From contig OW388293.1 in the NCBI GenBank assembly GCA_936450465.1, positions 53,843,201 through 53,907,200 of the forward strand: a DNA stretch of 64,000 nt. Direction: 5' to 3'. Source of the stretch: Gibbula magus (lineage: Eukaryota > Mollusca > Gastropoda > Trochida > Trochidae). The notes beneath the pieces were generated by a model, which searched no databases, was not told where the DNA came from, and worked only from the letters and a program-made list of their open reading frames with translations. A program made the translations under genes and the position numbers. The number at the start of each line of letters is the position of its first letter. Positions within the stretch are counted from its first letter, which is position 1. Positions 1 to 13,549 of this stretch are shown one piece after another.

Positions 1-171
1 TCTGGAGTCCAAATTAAGGAAGGTAGCGGGAATTGGAAATGACCATTCGATAGATCACATTGTAATATACATCTCAGCCAAGTTTGGTTCTGAAATATGA
101 ATTTTGAAGAAAGTTATTACGCATGCTGTCAAGTAGTGTGTTTCTCGCACTTAGAATAATTTCCATATTTT

Positions 172-1425
172 TTGGCCAATTTGGTCACGCGAACCTCTTT
201 AACGGCGAATCTGGAGTCCAACTTAAGGAAGGTAGCGGGAATTGGAAATGACCATTCGATAGATCACATTGTAATATACATCTCAGCCAAGTTTGGTTCT
301 GAAATATACATTTTGAAGAAAGTTATCACGCTTGCTGTCAAGTATCGTGTTTCTCGCACTTAGAATAATTTATATTTTTTTTGGCCAATTTGGTCACGCG
401 AACCTCTTTAACGGCGAATCTGGAGTCCAACTTAAGGAAGGTAGCGGGAATTGGAAATGACCATTCGATAGATCACATTGTAATATACATCTCAGCCAAG
501 TTTGGTTCTGAAATATGAATTTTGAAGAAAGTTATTACGCATGCTGTCAAGTAGTGTGTTTCTCGCACTTAGAATAATTTCCATGTTTTTTGGCCAATTT
601 GGTCACGCGAACCTCTTTAACGGCGAATCTGGAGTCCAACTTAAGGAAGGTAGCGGGAATTCGAAATGACCATTCGATAGACCACATTGTAATATACATC
701 TCAGCCAAGTTTGGTTCTGAAATATGAATTTTGAAGGAAGTTATTACGCATGCTGTCAAGTAGTGTGTTTCTCGCACTTAGAATAATTTCCATATTTTTT
801 GGCCAATTTGGTCACGCGAACCTCTTTAACGGCGAATCTGGAGTCCAACTTAAGGAAGGTAGCGGGAATTGGAAGTGACCATTCGATAGATCACATTGTA
901 ATATACATCTCAGCCAAGTTTGGTTCTGAAATATGCATTTTGAAGAAAGTTATCACGCTTGCTGTCAAGTATCGTGTTTCTCGCACTTAGAATAATTTAT
1001 ATTTTTTTTGGCCAATTTGGTCACGCGAACCTCTTTAACGGCGAATCTGGAGTCCAAATTAAGGAAGGTAGCGGGAATTGGAAATGACCATTCGATAGAT
1101 CACATTGTAATATACATCTCAGCCAAGTTTGGTTCTGAAATATGAATTTTGAAGAAAGTTATTACGCATGCTGTCAAGTAGTGTGTTTCTCGCACTTAGA
1201 ATAATTTCCATATTTTTTGGCCAATTTGGTCACGCGAACCTCTTTAACGGCGAATCTGGAGTCCAACTTAAGGAAGGTAGCGGGAATTCGAAATGACCAT
1301 TCGATAGACCACATTGTAATATACATCTCAGCCAAGTTTGGTTCTGAAATATGAATTTTGAAGGAAGTTATTACGCTTGCTGTCAAGTAGTGTGTTTCTC
1401 GCACTTAGAATAATTTACATGTTTT
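172..1425 (+). repeat. Domain A: 627-bp trimer in tandem (two copies)
   Basis: Monomers 172-798 and 799-1425 form two T-G-G trimers. Each has a T monomer with 'gcgggaattgga', a G monomer with 'gttattacgcatgc', and a G monomer with core 'aattcgaaatgacc' and 'gatagaccac'. The copies differ at a few bases, for example 'atatacatttt' (308) against 'atatgcatttt' (933), and 'ttaaggaagg' after 'aac' against 'aaa'. A similar trimer recurs at 2,472-3,098 and 9,578-10,204. Confidence 0.85.
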
Positions 1426-1559
1426 TTGGCCACTTCGGTCACGCGAACCTCTTTAACGGCGAATCTGGAGTCCAACTTAAGGAAGGTAGCGTTCATTGGA
1501 TATGACCATTCGATAGATCACATTGTAATATACATCTTAGCCAAGTTTGGTTCTGAAAT

Positions 1560-3020
1560 ATGCATTTTAAAGAAAGTTATCACGCTTACTGTCAAGTATC
1601 GTGTTTCTCGCACTAAGAATAATTTCCATATTTTTTGGCCAATTTGGTCACGCGAACCTCTTTAACGGCGAATCTGGAGTCCAACTTAAGGAAGGTAGCG
1701 GGAATTGGAAATGACCATTCGATAGATCACATTGTAATATACATCTCAGCCAAGTTTGGTTCTGAAATATGCATTTTGAAGAAAGTTATCACGCTTGCTG
1801 TCAAGTATCGTGTTTCTCGCACTTAGAATAATTTATATTTTTTTTGTCCAATTTGGTCACGCGAACCTCTTTAACGGCGAATCTGGGGTCCAAATTAAGG
1901 AAGGTAGCGGGAATTGGAAATGACCATTCGATAGATCACATTGTAATATACATCTCAGCCAAGTTTGGTTCTGAAATATGAATTTTGAAGAAAGTTATTA
2001 CGCTTGCTGTCAAGTAGTGTGTTTCTCGCACTTAGAATAATTTCCATGTTTTTTGGCCAATTTGGTCACGCGAACCTCTTTAACGGCGAATCTGGAGTCC
2101 AACTTAAGGAGGGTAGCGGGAATTGGAAATGACCATTCGATAGATCACATTGTAATATACATCTCAGCCAAGTTTGGTTCTGAAATATGCATTTTGAAGA
2201 AAGTTATTACGCTTGCTGTCAAGTAGTGTGTTTCTCGCACTTAGAATAATTTCCATGTTTTTTTGGCTAATTTGGTCACGCGAACCTCTTTAACGGCGAA
2301 TCTGGAGTCCAAATTAAGGAAGGTAGCGGGAATTGGAAATGACCATTCGATAGATCACATTGTAATATACATCTCAGCCAAGTTTGGTTCTGAAATATGA
2401 ATTTTGAAGAAAGTTATTACGCATGCTGTCAAGTAGTGTGTTTCTCGCACTTAGAATAATTTCCATATTTTTTGGCCAATTTGGTCACGCGAACCTCTTT
2501 AACGGCGAATCTGGAGTCCAACTTAAGGAAGGTAGCGGGAATTGGAAATGACCATTCGATAGATCACATTGTAATATACATCTCAGCCAAGTTTGGTTCT
2601 GAAATATACATTTTGAAGAAAGTTATCACGCTTGCTGTCAAGTATCGTGTTTCTCGCACTTAGAATAATTTATATTTTTTTTGGCCAATTTGGTCACGCG
2701 AACCTCTTTAACGGCGAATCTGGAGTCCAACTTAAGGAAGGTAGCGGGAATTGGAAATGACCATTCGATAGATCACATTGTAATATACATCTCAGCCAAG
2801 TTTGGTTCTGAAATATGAATTTTGAAGAAAGTTATTACGCATGCTGTCAAGTAGTGTGTTTCTCGCACTTAGAATAATTTCCATGTTTTTTGGCCAATTT
2901 GGTCACGCGAACCTCTTTAACGGCGAATCTGGAGTCCAACTTAAGGAAGGTAGCGGGAATTCGAAATGACCATTCGATAGACCACATTGTAATATACATC
3001 TCAGCCAAGTTTGGTTCTGA
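1560..3020 (+). repeat. Duplicated ~1.46-kb block, copy 1 (partner 8,666-10,126)
   Basis: Seven monomers match the block 7,106 bp downstream (34 monomer lengths). Shared rare states include 'ttttaaagaaag' with 'cgcttactgtc' and 'cgcactaagaat' (about 1,567-1,620 and 8,673-8,726), 'ctggggtccaaatt' (about 1,884 and 8,990), the T7/'ggctaattt' junction (2,262 and 9,368) and 'atatacatttt' (2,607 and 9,713). Beyond the right end the copies diverge: 3,099 continues as an ordinary T monomer and 10,205 as a 'ccacttcgg' monomer. Confidence 0.75.
2255..2275 (+). other. Linked T7 / 'ggctaattt' marker, first of about 18
   Basis: The ordinary 'catgttttttggccaattt' is replaced by one extra T together with c-to-t ('ggctaattt'). 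The changes travel together at monomer starts near 2,262, 3,727, 5,191, 7,072, 7,697, 8,532, 9,368, 11,042, 13,969, 14,806, 23,166, 31,320, 32,157, 33,833, 34,042, 34,462 and 34,671. At 32,785 the T run is broken by a c. The marker follows 'tagtg' monomers except at 7,072, 7,697 and 32,785, and was not seen in domain B. Confidence 0.82.
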
Positions 3021-5755
3021 AATATGAATTTTGAAGGAAGTTATTACGCTTGCTGTCAAGTAGTGTGTTTCTCGCACTAAGAATAATTTCCATATTTTTT
3101 GGCCAATTTGGTCACGCGAACCTCTTTAACGGCGAATCTGGAGTCCAACTTAAGGAAGGTAGCGGGAATTGGAAATGACCATTCGATAGATCACATTGTA
3201 ATATACATCTCAGCCAAGTTTGGTTCTGAAATATGCATTTTGAAGAAAGTTATCACGCTTGCTGTCAAGTATCGTGTTTCTCGCACTTAGAATAATTTAT
3301 ATTTTTTTTGGCCAATTTGGTCACGCGAACCTCTTTAACGGCGAATCTGGGGTCCAAATTAAGGAAGGTAGCGGGAATTGGAAATGACCATTCGATAGAT
3401 CACATTGTAATATACATCTCAGCCAAGTTTGGTTCTGAAATATGAATTTTGAAGAAAGTTATTACGCTTGCTGTCAAGTAGTGTGTTTCTCGCACTTAGA
3501 ATAATGTCCATGTTTTTTGGCCAATTTGGTCACGCGAACCTCTTTAACGGCGAATCTGGAGTCCAACTTAAGGAGGGTAGCGGGAATTGGAAATGACCAT
3601 TCGATAGATCACATTGTAATATACATCTAAGCCAAGTTTGGTTCTGAAATATGCATTTTGAAGAAAGTTATTACGCTTGCTGTCAAGTAGTGTGTTTCTC
3701 GCACTTAGAATAATTTCCATGTTTTTTTGGCTAATTTGGTCACGCGAACCTCTTTAACGGCGAATCTGGAGTCCAACTTAAGGAAGGTAGCGGGAATTGG
3801 ATATGACCATTCGATAGATCACATTGTAATATACATCTTAGCCAAGTTTGGTTCTGAAATATGCATTTTGAAGAAAGTTATTACGCTTGCTGTCAAGTAT
3901 CGTGTTTCTCGCACTTAGAATAATTTCCATGTTTTTTGGCCAATTCGGTCACGCGAACCTCTTTAACGGCGAATCTGGAGTCCAAATTAAGGAAGGTAGC
4001 GGGAATTGGATATGACCATTCGATAGATCACATTGTAATATACATCTTAGCCAAGTTTGGTTCTGAAATATGCATTTTGAAGAAAGTTATCACGCTTGCT
4101 GTCAAATATCGTGTTTCTCGCACTTAAAATAATTTCCATGTTTTTTGGCCAATTTGGTCACGCGAACCTCTTTAACGGCGAATCTGGAGTCCAACTTAAG
4201 GAAGGTAGCGGGCATTGGATATGACCATTCGATAGATCACATTGTAATATACATCTTAGCCAAGTTTGGTTCTGAAATATGCATTTTGAAGAAAGTTATT
4301 ACGCTTGCTGTCAAGTAGTGTGTTTCTCGCACTTAGAATAATTTCCATAGTTTTTGGCCAATTTGGTCACGCGAACCTCTTTAACGGCGAATCTGGAGTC
4401 CAACTTAAGGAAGGTAGCGGGAATTGGAAATGACCATTCGATAGATCACATTGTAATATACATCTCAGCCAAGTTTGGTTCTGAAATATGAATTTTGAAG
4501 GAAGTTATTACGCTTGCTGTCAAGTAGTGTGTTTCTCGCACTAAGAATAATTTCCATATTTTTTGGCCAATTTGGTCACGCGAACCTCTTTAACGGCGAA
4601 TCTGGAGTCCAACTTAAGGAAGGTAGCGGGAATTGGAAATGACCATTCGATAGATCACATTGTAATATACATCTCAGCCAAGTTTGGTTCTGAAATATGC
4701 ATTTTGAAGAAAGTTATCACGCTTGCTGTCAAGTATCGTGTTTCTCGCGCTTAGAATAATTTATATTTTTTTTGGCCAATTTGGTCACGCGAACCTCTTT
4801 AACGGCGAATCTGGGGTCCAAATTAAGGAAGGTAGCGGGAATTGGAAATGACCATTCGATAGATCACATTGTAATATACATCTCAGCCAAGTTTGGTTCT
4901 GAAATATGAATTTTGAAGAAAGTTATTACGCTTGCTGTCAAGTAGTGTGTTTCTCGCACTTAGAATAATGTCCATGTTTTTTGGCCAATTTGGTCACGCG
5001 AACCTCTTTAACGGCGAATCTGGAGTCCAACTTAAGGAGGGTAGCGGGAATTGGAAATGACCATTCGATAGATCACATTGTAATATACATCTCAGCCAAG
5101 TTTGGTTCTGAAATATGCATTTTGAAGAAAGTTATTACGCTTGCTGTCAAGTAGTGTGTTTCTCGCACTTAGAATAATTTCCATGTTTTTTTGGCTAATT
5201 TGGTCACGCGAACCTCTTTAACGGCGAATCTGGAGTCCAACTTAAGGAAGGTAGCGGGAATTGGATATGACCATTCGATAGATCACATTGTAATATACAT
5301 CTTAGCCAAGTTTGGTTCTGAAATATGCATTTTGAAGAAAGTTATTACGCTTGCTGTCAAGTATCGTGTTTCTCGCACTTAGAATAATTTCCATGTTTTT
5401 TGGCCAATTCGGTCACGCGAACCTCTTTAACGGCGAATCTGGAGTCCAAATTAAGGAAGGTAGCGGGAATTGGATATGACCATTCGATAGATCACATTGT
5501 AATATACATCTTAGCCAAGTTTGGTTCTGAAATATGCATTTTGAAGAAAGTTATCACGCTTGCTGTCAAATATCGTGTTTCTCGCACTTAAAATAATTTC
5601 CATGTTTTTTGGCCAATTTGGTCACGCGAACCTCTTTAACGGCGAATCTGGAGTCCAACTTAAGGAAGGTAGCGGGCATTGGATATGACCATTCGATAGA
5701 TCACATTGTAATATACATCTTAGCCAAGTTTGGTTCTGAAATATGCATTTTGAAG
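3020..5755 (+). repeat. 1,464-bp 7-mer, tandem duplication
   Basis: Block 3,020-4,290 recurs at 4,484-5,755. Paired starts are 3,099/4,563, 3,308/4,772, 3,517/4,981, 3,727/5,191 and 3,936/5,400, each 1,464 bp apart. Shared rare states are 'cgcactaagaat', 'ctggggtccaaatt', 'gaataatgtcc', T7/'ggctaattt', 'ggccaattcggtc' (3,942 and 5,406) and 'gtcaaatatcg'. Homology ends near 4,290/5,755, where one copy goes on as 'tagtg' and the other as 'gccgtcaagtatcg'. Confidence 0.85.
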
Positions 5756-6440
5756 AAAGTTATCACGCTTGCCGTCAAGTATCGTGTTTCTCGCACTTAG
5801 AATAATTTATATTTTGTTTGGCCAATTTGGTCACGCGAACCTCTTTAACGGCGAATCTGGAGTCCAAATTAAGGAAGGTAGCGGGAATTGGAAATGACCA
5901 TTCGATAGATCACATTGTAATATACATCTCAGCCAAGTTTGGTTCTGAAATATGAATTTTGAAGAAAGTTATTACGCTTGCTGTCAAGTAGTGTGTTTCT
6001 CGCACTTAGAATAATTTCCATGTTTTTTGGCCAATTTGGTCACGCGAACCTCTTTAACGGCGAATCTGGAGTCCAACTTAAGGAAGGTAGCGGGAATTGG
6101 AAATGACCATTCAATAGATCACATTGTAATATACATCTCAGCCAAGTTTGGTTCTGAAATATGAATTTTGAAGAATGTTATTACGCTTGCTGTCAAGTAG
6201 TGTGTTTCTCGCACTTAGAATAATTTCCATATTTTTTGGCCAATTTGGTCACGCGAACCTCTTTAACGGCGAATCTGGAGTCCAACTTAAGGAAGGTAGC
6301 GGGAATTGGAAATGACCATTCGATAGATCACATTGTAATATACATCTCAGCCAAGTTTGGTTCTGAAATATGCATTTTGAAGAAAGTTATCACGCTTGCT
6401 GTCAAGTATCGTTTTTCTCGCACTTAGAATAATTTATATT
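5400..6440 (+). repeat. Five-monomer block, copy 1 (partner 11,042-12,080)
   Basis: Matches 11,042-12,080 at offset 5,642 (27 monomers less 1 bp). Shared rare states are 'gtcaaatatcg' followed by 'cttaaaataatttcc' (about 5,566-5,597 and 11,208-11,239), 'cgcttgccgtcaag' (5,765 and 11,407) and 'ccattcaatagatc' (about 6,107 and 11,749). Starts pair as 5,400/11,042, 5,609/11,251, 5,818/11,460, 6,027/11,669 and 6,236/11,878. Confidence 0.78.
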
Positions 6441-7071
6441 TTTTTTGGCCAATTTGGTCACGCGAACCTCTTTAACGGCGAATCTGGAGTCCAAATTAAG
6501 GAAGGTAGCGGGAATTGGAAATGACCATTCGATAGATCACATTGTAATATACATCTCAGCCAAGTTTGGTTCTGAAATATGCATTTTGAAGAAAGTTATC
6601 ACGCTTGCTGTCAAGTATCGTTTTTCTCGCACTTAGAATAATTTCCATATTTTTTGGCCAATTTGGTCACGCGAACCTCTTTAACGGCGAATCTGGAGTC
6701 CAACTTAAGGAAGGTAGCGGGAATTGGAAATGACCATTCGATAGATCACATTGTAATATACATCTCAGCCAAGTTTGGTTCTGAAATATACATTTTGAAG
6801 AAAGTTATCACGCTTGCTGTCAAGTGTCGTGTTTCTCGCACTTAGAATAATTTCCATATTTTTTGGCCAATTTGGTCACGCGAACCTCTTTAACGGCGAA
6901 TCTGGAGTCCAACTTAAGGAAGGTAGCGGGAATTGGAAATGACCATTCGATAGATCACATTGTAATATACATCTCAGCCAAGTTTGGTTCTGAAATATGC
7001 ATTTTGAAGAAAGTTATCACGCTTGCTGTCAAGTATCGTGTTTCTCGCACTTAGAATAATTTCAATGTTTT

Positions 7072-8112
7072 TTTGGCTAATTTGGTCACGCGAACCTCTT
7101 TAACGGCGAATCTGGAGTCCAAATTAAGGAAGGTAGCGGGAATTGGAAATGACCATTCGATAGATCACATTGTAATATACATCTCAGCCAAGTTTGGTTC
7201 TGAAATATGAATTTTGAAGGAAGTAATTACGTTTGCAGTCAAGTGTGTTTCTCGCACTTAGAATAATTTCCATGTTTTTTGGCCAATTTGGTCACGGGAA
7301 CCTCATTAACGGCGCATCTAGAGTCCAACTTAAGGAAGGTAGCGGGAATTGGATATGACCATTCGATATATCACATTGTAATATACATCTTAGCCAAGTT
7401 TGGTTCTGAAATATGCATTTTGAAGAAAATTATCACGCTTGCTGTCAAGTATCGTGTTTCTCGCACTTAGAATAATTTCCATGTTTTTTGGCCAATTTGG
7501 TCACGCGAACCTCTTTAACGGCGAATCTGGAGTCCAACTTAAGGAAGGTAGCGGGAATTGGATATGACCATTCGATAGATCACATTGTAATATACATCTT
7601 AGCCAAGTTTGGTTCTGAAATATGCATTTTGAAGAAAGTTATCACGCTTGCTGTCAAGTATCGTGTTTCTCGCACTTAGAATAATTTCAATGTTTTTTTG
7701 GCTAATTTGGTCACGCGAACCTCTTTAACGGCGAATCTGGAGTCCAAATTAAGGAAGGTAGCGGGAATTGGAAATGACCATTCGATAGATCACATTGTAA
7801 TATACATCTCAGCCAAGTTTGGTTCTGAAATATGAATTTTGAAGGAAGTAATTACGTTTGCAGTCAAGTGTGTTTCTCGCACTTAGAATAATTTCCATGT
7901 TTTTTGGCCAATTTGGTCACGCGAACCTCATTAACGGCGCATCTAGAGTCCAACTTAAGGAAGGTAGCGGGAATTGGATATGACCATTCGATATATCACA
8001 TTGTAATATACATCTTAGCCAAGTTTGGTTCTGAAATATGCATTTTGAAGAAAATTATCACGCTTGCTGTCAAGTATCGTGTTTCTCGCACTTAGAATAA
8101 TTTCCATGTTTT
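7072..8112 (+). repeat. V-W dimer pair sharing a 3-bp deletion, 625-bp repeat
   Basis: The dimers at 7,072-7,487 and 7,697-8,112 are nearly identical. Both V monomers read 'cagtcaagtgtgtttc' (about 7,236 and 7,861), lacking the 'agt' seen in other V monomers such as the one at about 13,294. Both W monomers carry 'attaacggcgcatctag' and 'cgatatatcac'. One base separates the W monomers early on ('cacggg' at 7,294, 'cacgcg' at 7,919). The shared deletion shows that the duplication came after it. Confidence 0.85.
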
Positions 8113-8665
8113 TTGGCCAATTTGGTCACGCGAACCTCTTTAACGGCGAATCTGGAGTCCAACTTAAGGAAGGTAGCGGGAATTCGAAATGACCATTCGA
8201 TAGACCACATTGTAATATACATCTTAGCCAAGTTTGGTTCTGAAATATGCATTTTGAAGAAAGTTATCACGCTTGTTGTCAAGTATCGTGTTTCTCGCAC
8301 TTAGAATAATTTCCATGTTTTTTGGCCAATTTGGTCACGCGAACCTCTTTAACGGCGAATCTGGAGTCCAACTTAAGGAGGGTAGCGGGAATTGGAAATG
8401 ACCATTCGATAGATCACATTGTAATATACATCTCAGCCAAGTTTGGTTCTGAAATATGCATTTTGAAGAAAGTTATTACGCTTGCTGTCAAGTAGTGTGT
8501 TTCTCGCACTTAGAATAATTTCCATGTTTTTTTGGCTAATTTGGTCACGCGAACCTCTTTAACGGCGAATCTGGAGTCCAAATTAAGGAAGGTAGCGGGA
8601 ATTGGATATGACCATTCGATAGATCACATTGTAATATACATCTTAGCCAAGTTTGGTTCTGAAAT

Positions 8666-10126
8666 ATGCATTTTAAAGAAAGTTATCACGCTTACTGTCA
8701 AGTATCGTGTTTCTCGCACTAAGAATAATTTCCATATTTTTTGGCCAATTTGGTCACGCGAACCTCTTTAACGGCGAATCTGGAGTCCAACTTAAGGAAG
8801 GTAGCGGGAATTAGAAATGACCATTCGATAGATCACATTGAAATATACATCTCAGCCAAGTTTGGTTCTGAAATATGCATTTTGAAGAAAGTTATCACGC
8901 TTGCTGTCAAGTATCGTGTTTCTCGCACTTAAAATAATTTATATTTTTTTTGGCCAATTTGGTCACGCGAACCTCTTTAACGGCGAATCTGGGGTCCAAA
9001 TTAAGGAAGGTAGCGGGAATTGGAAATGACCATTCGATAGATCACATTGTAATATACATCTCAGCCAAGTTTGGTTCTGAAATATGAATTTTGAAGAAAG
9101 TTATTACGCTTGCTGTCAAGTAGTGTGTTTCTCGCACTTAGAATAATTTCCATGTTTTTTGGCCAATTTGGTCACGCGAACCTCTTTAACGGCGAATCTG
9201 GAGTCCAACTTAAGGAGGGTAGCGGGAATTGGAAATGACCATTCGATAGATCACATTGTAATATACATCTCAGCCAAGTTTGGTTCTGAAATATGCATTT
9301 TGAAGAAAGTTATTACGCTTGCTGTCAAGTAGTGTGTTTCTCGCACTTAGAATAATTTCCATGTTTTTTTGGCTAATTTGGTCACGCGAACCTCTTTAAC
9401 GGCGAATCTGGAGTCCAAATTAAGGAAGGTAGCGGGAATTGGAAATGACCATTCGATAGATCACATTGTAATATACATCTCAGCCAAGTTTGGTTCTGAA
9501 ATATGAATTTTGAAGAAAGTTATTACGCATGCTGTCAAGTAGTGTGTTTCTCGCACTTAGAATAATTTCCATATTTTTTGGCCAATTTGGTCACGCGAAC
9601 CTCTTTAACGGCGAATCTGGAGTCCAACTTAAGGAAGGTAGCGGGAATTGGAAATGACCATTCGATAGATCACATTGTAATATACATCTCAGCCAAGTTT
9701 GGTTCTGAAATATACATTTTGAAGAAAGTTATCACGCTTGCTGTCAAGTATCGTGTTTCTCGCACTTAGAATAATTTATATTTTTTTTGGCCAATTTGGT
9801 CACGCGAACCTCTTTAACGGCGAATCTGGAGTCCAACTTAAGGAAGGTAGCGGGAATTGGAAATGACCATTCGATAGATCACATTGTAATATACATCTCA
9901 GCCAAGTTTGGTTCTGAAATATGAATTTTGAAGAAAGTTATTACGCATGCTGTCAAGTAGTGTGTTTCTCGCACTTAGAATAATTTCCATGTTTTTTGGC
10001 CAATTTGGTCACGCGAACCTCTTTAACGGCGAATCTGGAGTCCAACTTAAGGAAGGTAGCGGGAATTCGAAATGACCATTCGATAGACCACATTGTAATA
10101 TACATCTCAGCCAAGTTTGGTTCTGA
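8666..10126 (+). repeat. Duplicated ~1.46-kb block, copy 2 (partner 1,560-3,020)
   Basis: Matches 1,560-3,020 at an offset of 7,106 bp. The T monomer at 8,741 has private changes ('aattagaaatgacc' and 'attgaaatat') absent from the 1,635 copy. The monomer after this block (10,205, 'ggccacttcggtc' with 'agcgttcattgg') instead matches 1,426 at offset 8,779, so the array switches template about here. Confidence 0.72.
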
Positions 10127-11668
10127 AATATGAATTTTGAAGGAAGTTATCACGCTTGCTGTCAAGTAGTGTGTTTCTCGCACTTAGAATAATTTACATG
10201 TTTTTTGGCCACTTCGGTCACGCGAACCTCTTTAACGGCGAATCTGGAGTCCAACTTAAGGAAGGTAGCGTTCATTGGATATGACCATTCGATAGATCAC
10301 ATTGTAATATACATCTTAGCCAAGTTTGGTTCTGAAATATGCATTTTAAAGAAAGTTATCACGCTTACTGTCAAGTATCGTGTTTCTCGCACTTAGAATA
10401 ATTTCCATATTTTTTGGCCAATTTGGTCACGCGAACCTCTTTAACGGCGAATCTGGAGTCCAACTTAAGGAAGGTAGCGGGAATTGGAAATGACCATTCG
10501 ATAGATCACATTGTAATATACATCTCAGCCAAGTTTGGTTCTGAAATATGCATTTTGAAGAAAGTTATCACGCTTGCTGTCAAGTATCGTGTTTCTCGCA
10601 CTTAGAATAATTTATATTTTTTTTGGCCAATTTGGTCACGCGAACCTCTTTAACGGCGAATCTGGGGTCCAAATTAAGGAAGGTAGCGGGAATTGGAAAT
10701 GACCATTCGATAGATCACATTGTAATATACATCTCAGCCAAGTTTGGTTCTGAAATATGAATTTTGAAGAAAGTTATTACGCTTGCTGTCAAGTAGTGTG
10801 TTTCTCGCACTTAGAATAATTTCCATGTTTTTTGGCCAATTTGGTCACGCGAACCTCTTTAACGGCGAATCTGGAGTCCAACTTAAGGAGGGTAGCGGGA
10901 ATTGGAAATGACCATTCGATAGATCACATTGTAATATACATCTCAGCCAAGTTTGGTTCTGAAATATGCATTTTGAAGAAAGTTATTACGCTTGCTGTCA
11001 AGTAGTGTGTTTCTCGCACTTAGAATAATTTCCATGTTTTTTTGGCTAATTTGGTCACGCGAACCTCTTTAACGGCGAATCTGGAGTCCAAATTAAGGAA
11101 GGTAGCGGGAATTGGATATGACCATTCGATAGATCACATTGTAATATACATCTTAGCCAAGTTTGGTTCTGAAATATGCATTTTGAAGAAAGTTATCACG
11201 CTTGCTGTCAAATATCGTGTTTCTCGCACTTAAAATAATTTCCATGTTTTTTGGCCAATTTGGTCACGCGAACCTCTTTAACGGCGAATCTGGAGTCCAA
11301 CTTAAGGAAGGTAGCGGGCATTGGATATGACCATTCGATAGATCACATTGTAATATACATCTTAGCCAAGTTTGGTTCTGAAATATGCATTTTGAAGAAA
11401 GTTATCACGCTTGCCGTCAAGTATCGTGTTTCTCGCACTTAGAATAATTTATATTTTTTTTGGCCAATTTGGTCACGCGAACCTCTTTAACGGCGAATCT
11501 GGAGTCCAAATTAAGGAAGGTAGCGGGAATTGGAAATGACCATTCGATAGATCACATTGTAATATACATCTCAGCCAAGTTTGGTTCTGAAATATGAATT
11601 TTGAAGAAAGTTATTACGCTTGCTGTCAAGTAGTGTGTTTCTCGCACTTAGAATAATTTCCATGTTTT

Positions 11669-12922
11669 TTGGCCAATTTGGTCACGCGAACCTCTTTAAC
11701 GGCGAATCTGGAGTCCAACTTAAGGAAGGTAGCGGGAATTGGAAATGACCATTCAATAGATCACATTGTAATATACATCTCAGCCAAGTTTGGTTCTGAA
11801 ATATGAATTTTGAAGAAAGTTATTACGCTTGCTGTCAAGTAGTGTGTTTCTCGCACTTAGAATAATTTCCATATTTTTTGGCCAATTTGGTCACGCGAAC
11901 CTCTTTAACGGCGAATATGGAGTCCAACTTAAGGAAGGTAGCGGGAATTGGAAATGACCATTCGATAGATCACATTGTAATATACATCTCAGCCAAGTTT
12001 GGTTCTGAAATATGCATTTTGAAGAAAGTTATCACGCTTGCTGTCAAGTATCGTGTTTCTCGCACTTAGAATAATTTATATTTTTTTTGGCCAATTTGGT
12101 CACGCGAACCTCTTTAACGGCGAAGCTGGAGTCCAAATTAAGGAAGGTAGCGGGAATTGGAAATGACCATTCGATAGATCACATTGTAATATACATCTCA
12201 GCCAAGTTTGGTTCTGAAATATGCATTTTGAAGAAAGTTATTACGCTTGCTGTCAAGTAGTGTGTTTCTCGCACTTAGACTAATTTCCATGTTTTTTGGC
12301 CAATTTGGTCACGCGAACCTCTTTAACGGCGAATCTGGAGTCCAACTTAAGGAAGGTAGCGGGAATTGGAAATGACCATTCAATAGATCACATTGTAATA
12401 TACATCTCAGCCAAGTTTGGTTCTGAAATATGAATTTTGAAGAAAGTTATTACGCTTGCTGTCAAGTAGTGTGTTTCTCGCACTTAGAATAATTTCCATA
12501 TTTTTTGGCCAATTTGGTCACGCGAACCTCTTTAACGGCGAATATGGAGTCCAACTTAAGGAAGGTAGCGGGAATTGGAAATGACCATTCGATAGATCAC
12601 ATTGTAATATACATCTCAGCCAAGTTTGGTTCTGAAATATGCATTTTGAAGAAAGTTATCACGCTTGCTGTCAAGTATCGTGTTTCTCGCACTTAGAATA
12701 ATTTATATTTTTTTTGGCCAATTTGGTCACGCGAACCTCTTTAACGGCGAATCTGGAGTCCAAATTAAGGAAGGTAGCGGGAATTGGAAATGACCATTCG
12801 ATAGATCACATTGTAATATACATCTCAGCCAAGTTTGGTTCTGAAATATGAATTTTGAAGAAAGTTATTACGCTTGCTGTCAAGTAGTGTGTTTCTCGCA
12901 CTTAGAATAATTTCCATGTTTT
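11669..12922 (+). repeat. 627-bp trimer in tandem marked by 'gaatatggag'
   Basis: Trimer 11,669-12,295 is repeated at 12,296-12,922. Both have 'ccattcaatagatc' in the first monomer and the rare 'gcgaatatggagtcc' in the second (about 11,912 and 12,539). The third monomers differ: 'gaagctgg' (about 12,122) against 'gaatctgg'. Confidence 0.83.
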
Positions 12923-13131
12923 TTGGCCAATTTGGTCACGCGAACCTCTTTAACGGCGAATCTGGAGTCCAACTTAAGGAAGGTAGCGGGCATTGGATAT
13001 GACCATTCGATAGATCACATTGTAATATACATCTTAGCCAAGTTTGGTTCTGAAATATGCATTTTAAAGAAAGTTATCACGCTTACTGTCAAGTATCGTG
13101 TTTCTCGCACTTAGAATAATTTCTATTTTTT

Positions 13132-13549
13132 TTGGCCAATTTGGTCACGCGAACCTCTTTAACGGCGAATCTGGAGTCCAAATTAAGGAAGGTAGCGGGA
13201 ATTGGAAATGACCATTCGATAGATCACATTGTAATATACATCTCAGCCAAGTTTGGTTCTGAAATATGAATTTTGAAGGAAGTAATTACGTTTGCAGTCA
13301 AGTAGTGTGTTTCTCGCACTTAGAATAATTTCCATGTTTTTTGGCCAATTTGGTCACGGGAACCTCATTAACGGCGCATCTAGAGTCCAACTTAAGGAAG
13401 GTAGCGGGAATTGGATATGACCATTCGATAGATCACATTGTAATATACATCTTAGCCAAGTTTGGTTCTGAAATATGCATTTTGAAGAAAATTATCACGC
13501 TTGCGGTCAAGTATCGTGTTTCTCGCACTTAGAATAATTTCCATGTTTT
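13132..13549 (+). repeat. V-W dimer, undeleted reference copy
   Basis: The V monomer ends 'gaaggaagtaattacg' then 'tttgcagtcaagtagtg'. The W monomer that follows has 'cacgggaacctcattaacgg', 'cgcatctagagtcc', 'gaagaaaattatcacg' and 'cttgcggtcaag'. V monomers start near 7,072, 7,697, 13,132, 17,314, 19,403, 20,657, 21,911, 23,793, 25,465, 33,203, 36,133 and 36,760. All but the one at 19,403 are followed by a W type, the 7,904 W having reverted to 'cacgcg'. W without V occurs at 20,030, 35,506 and 38,015. Confidence 0.82.
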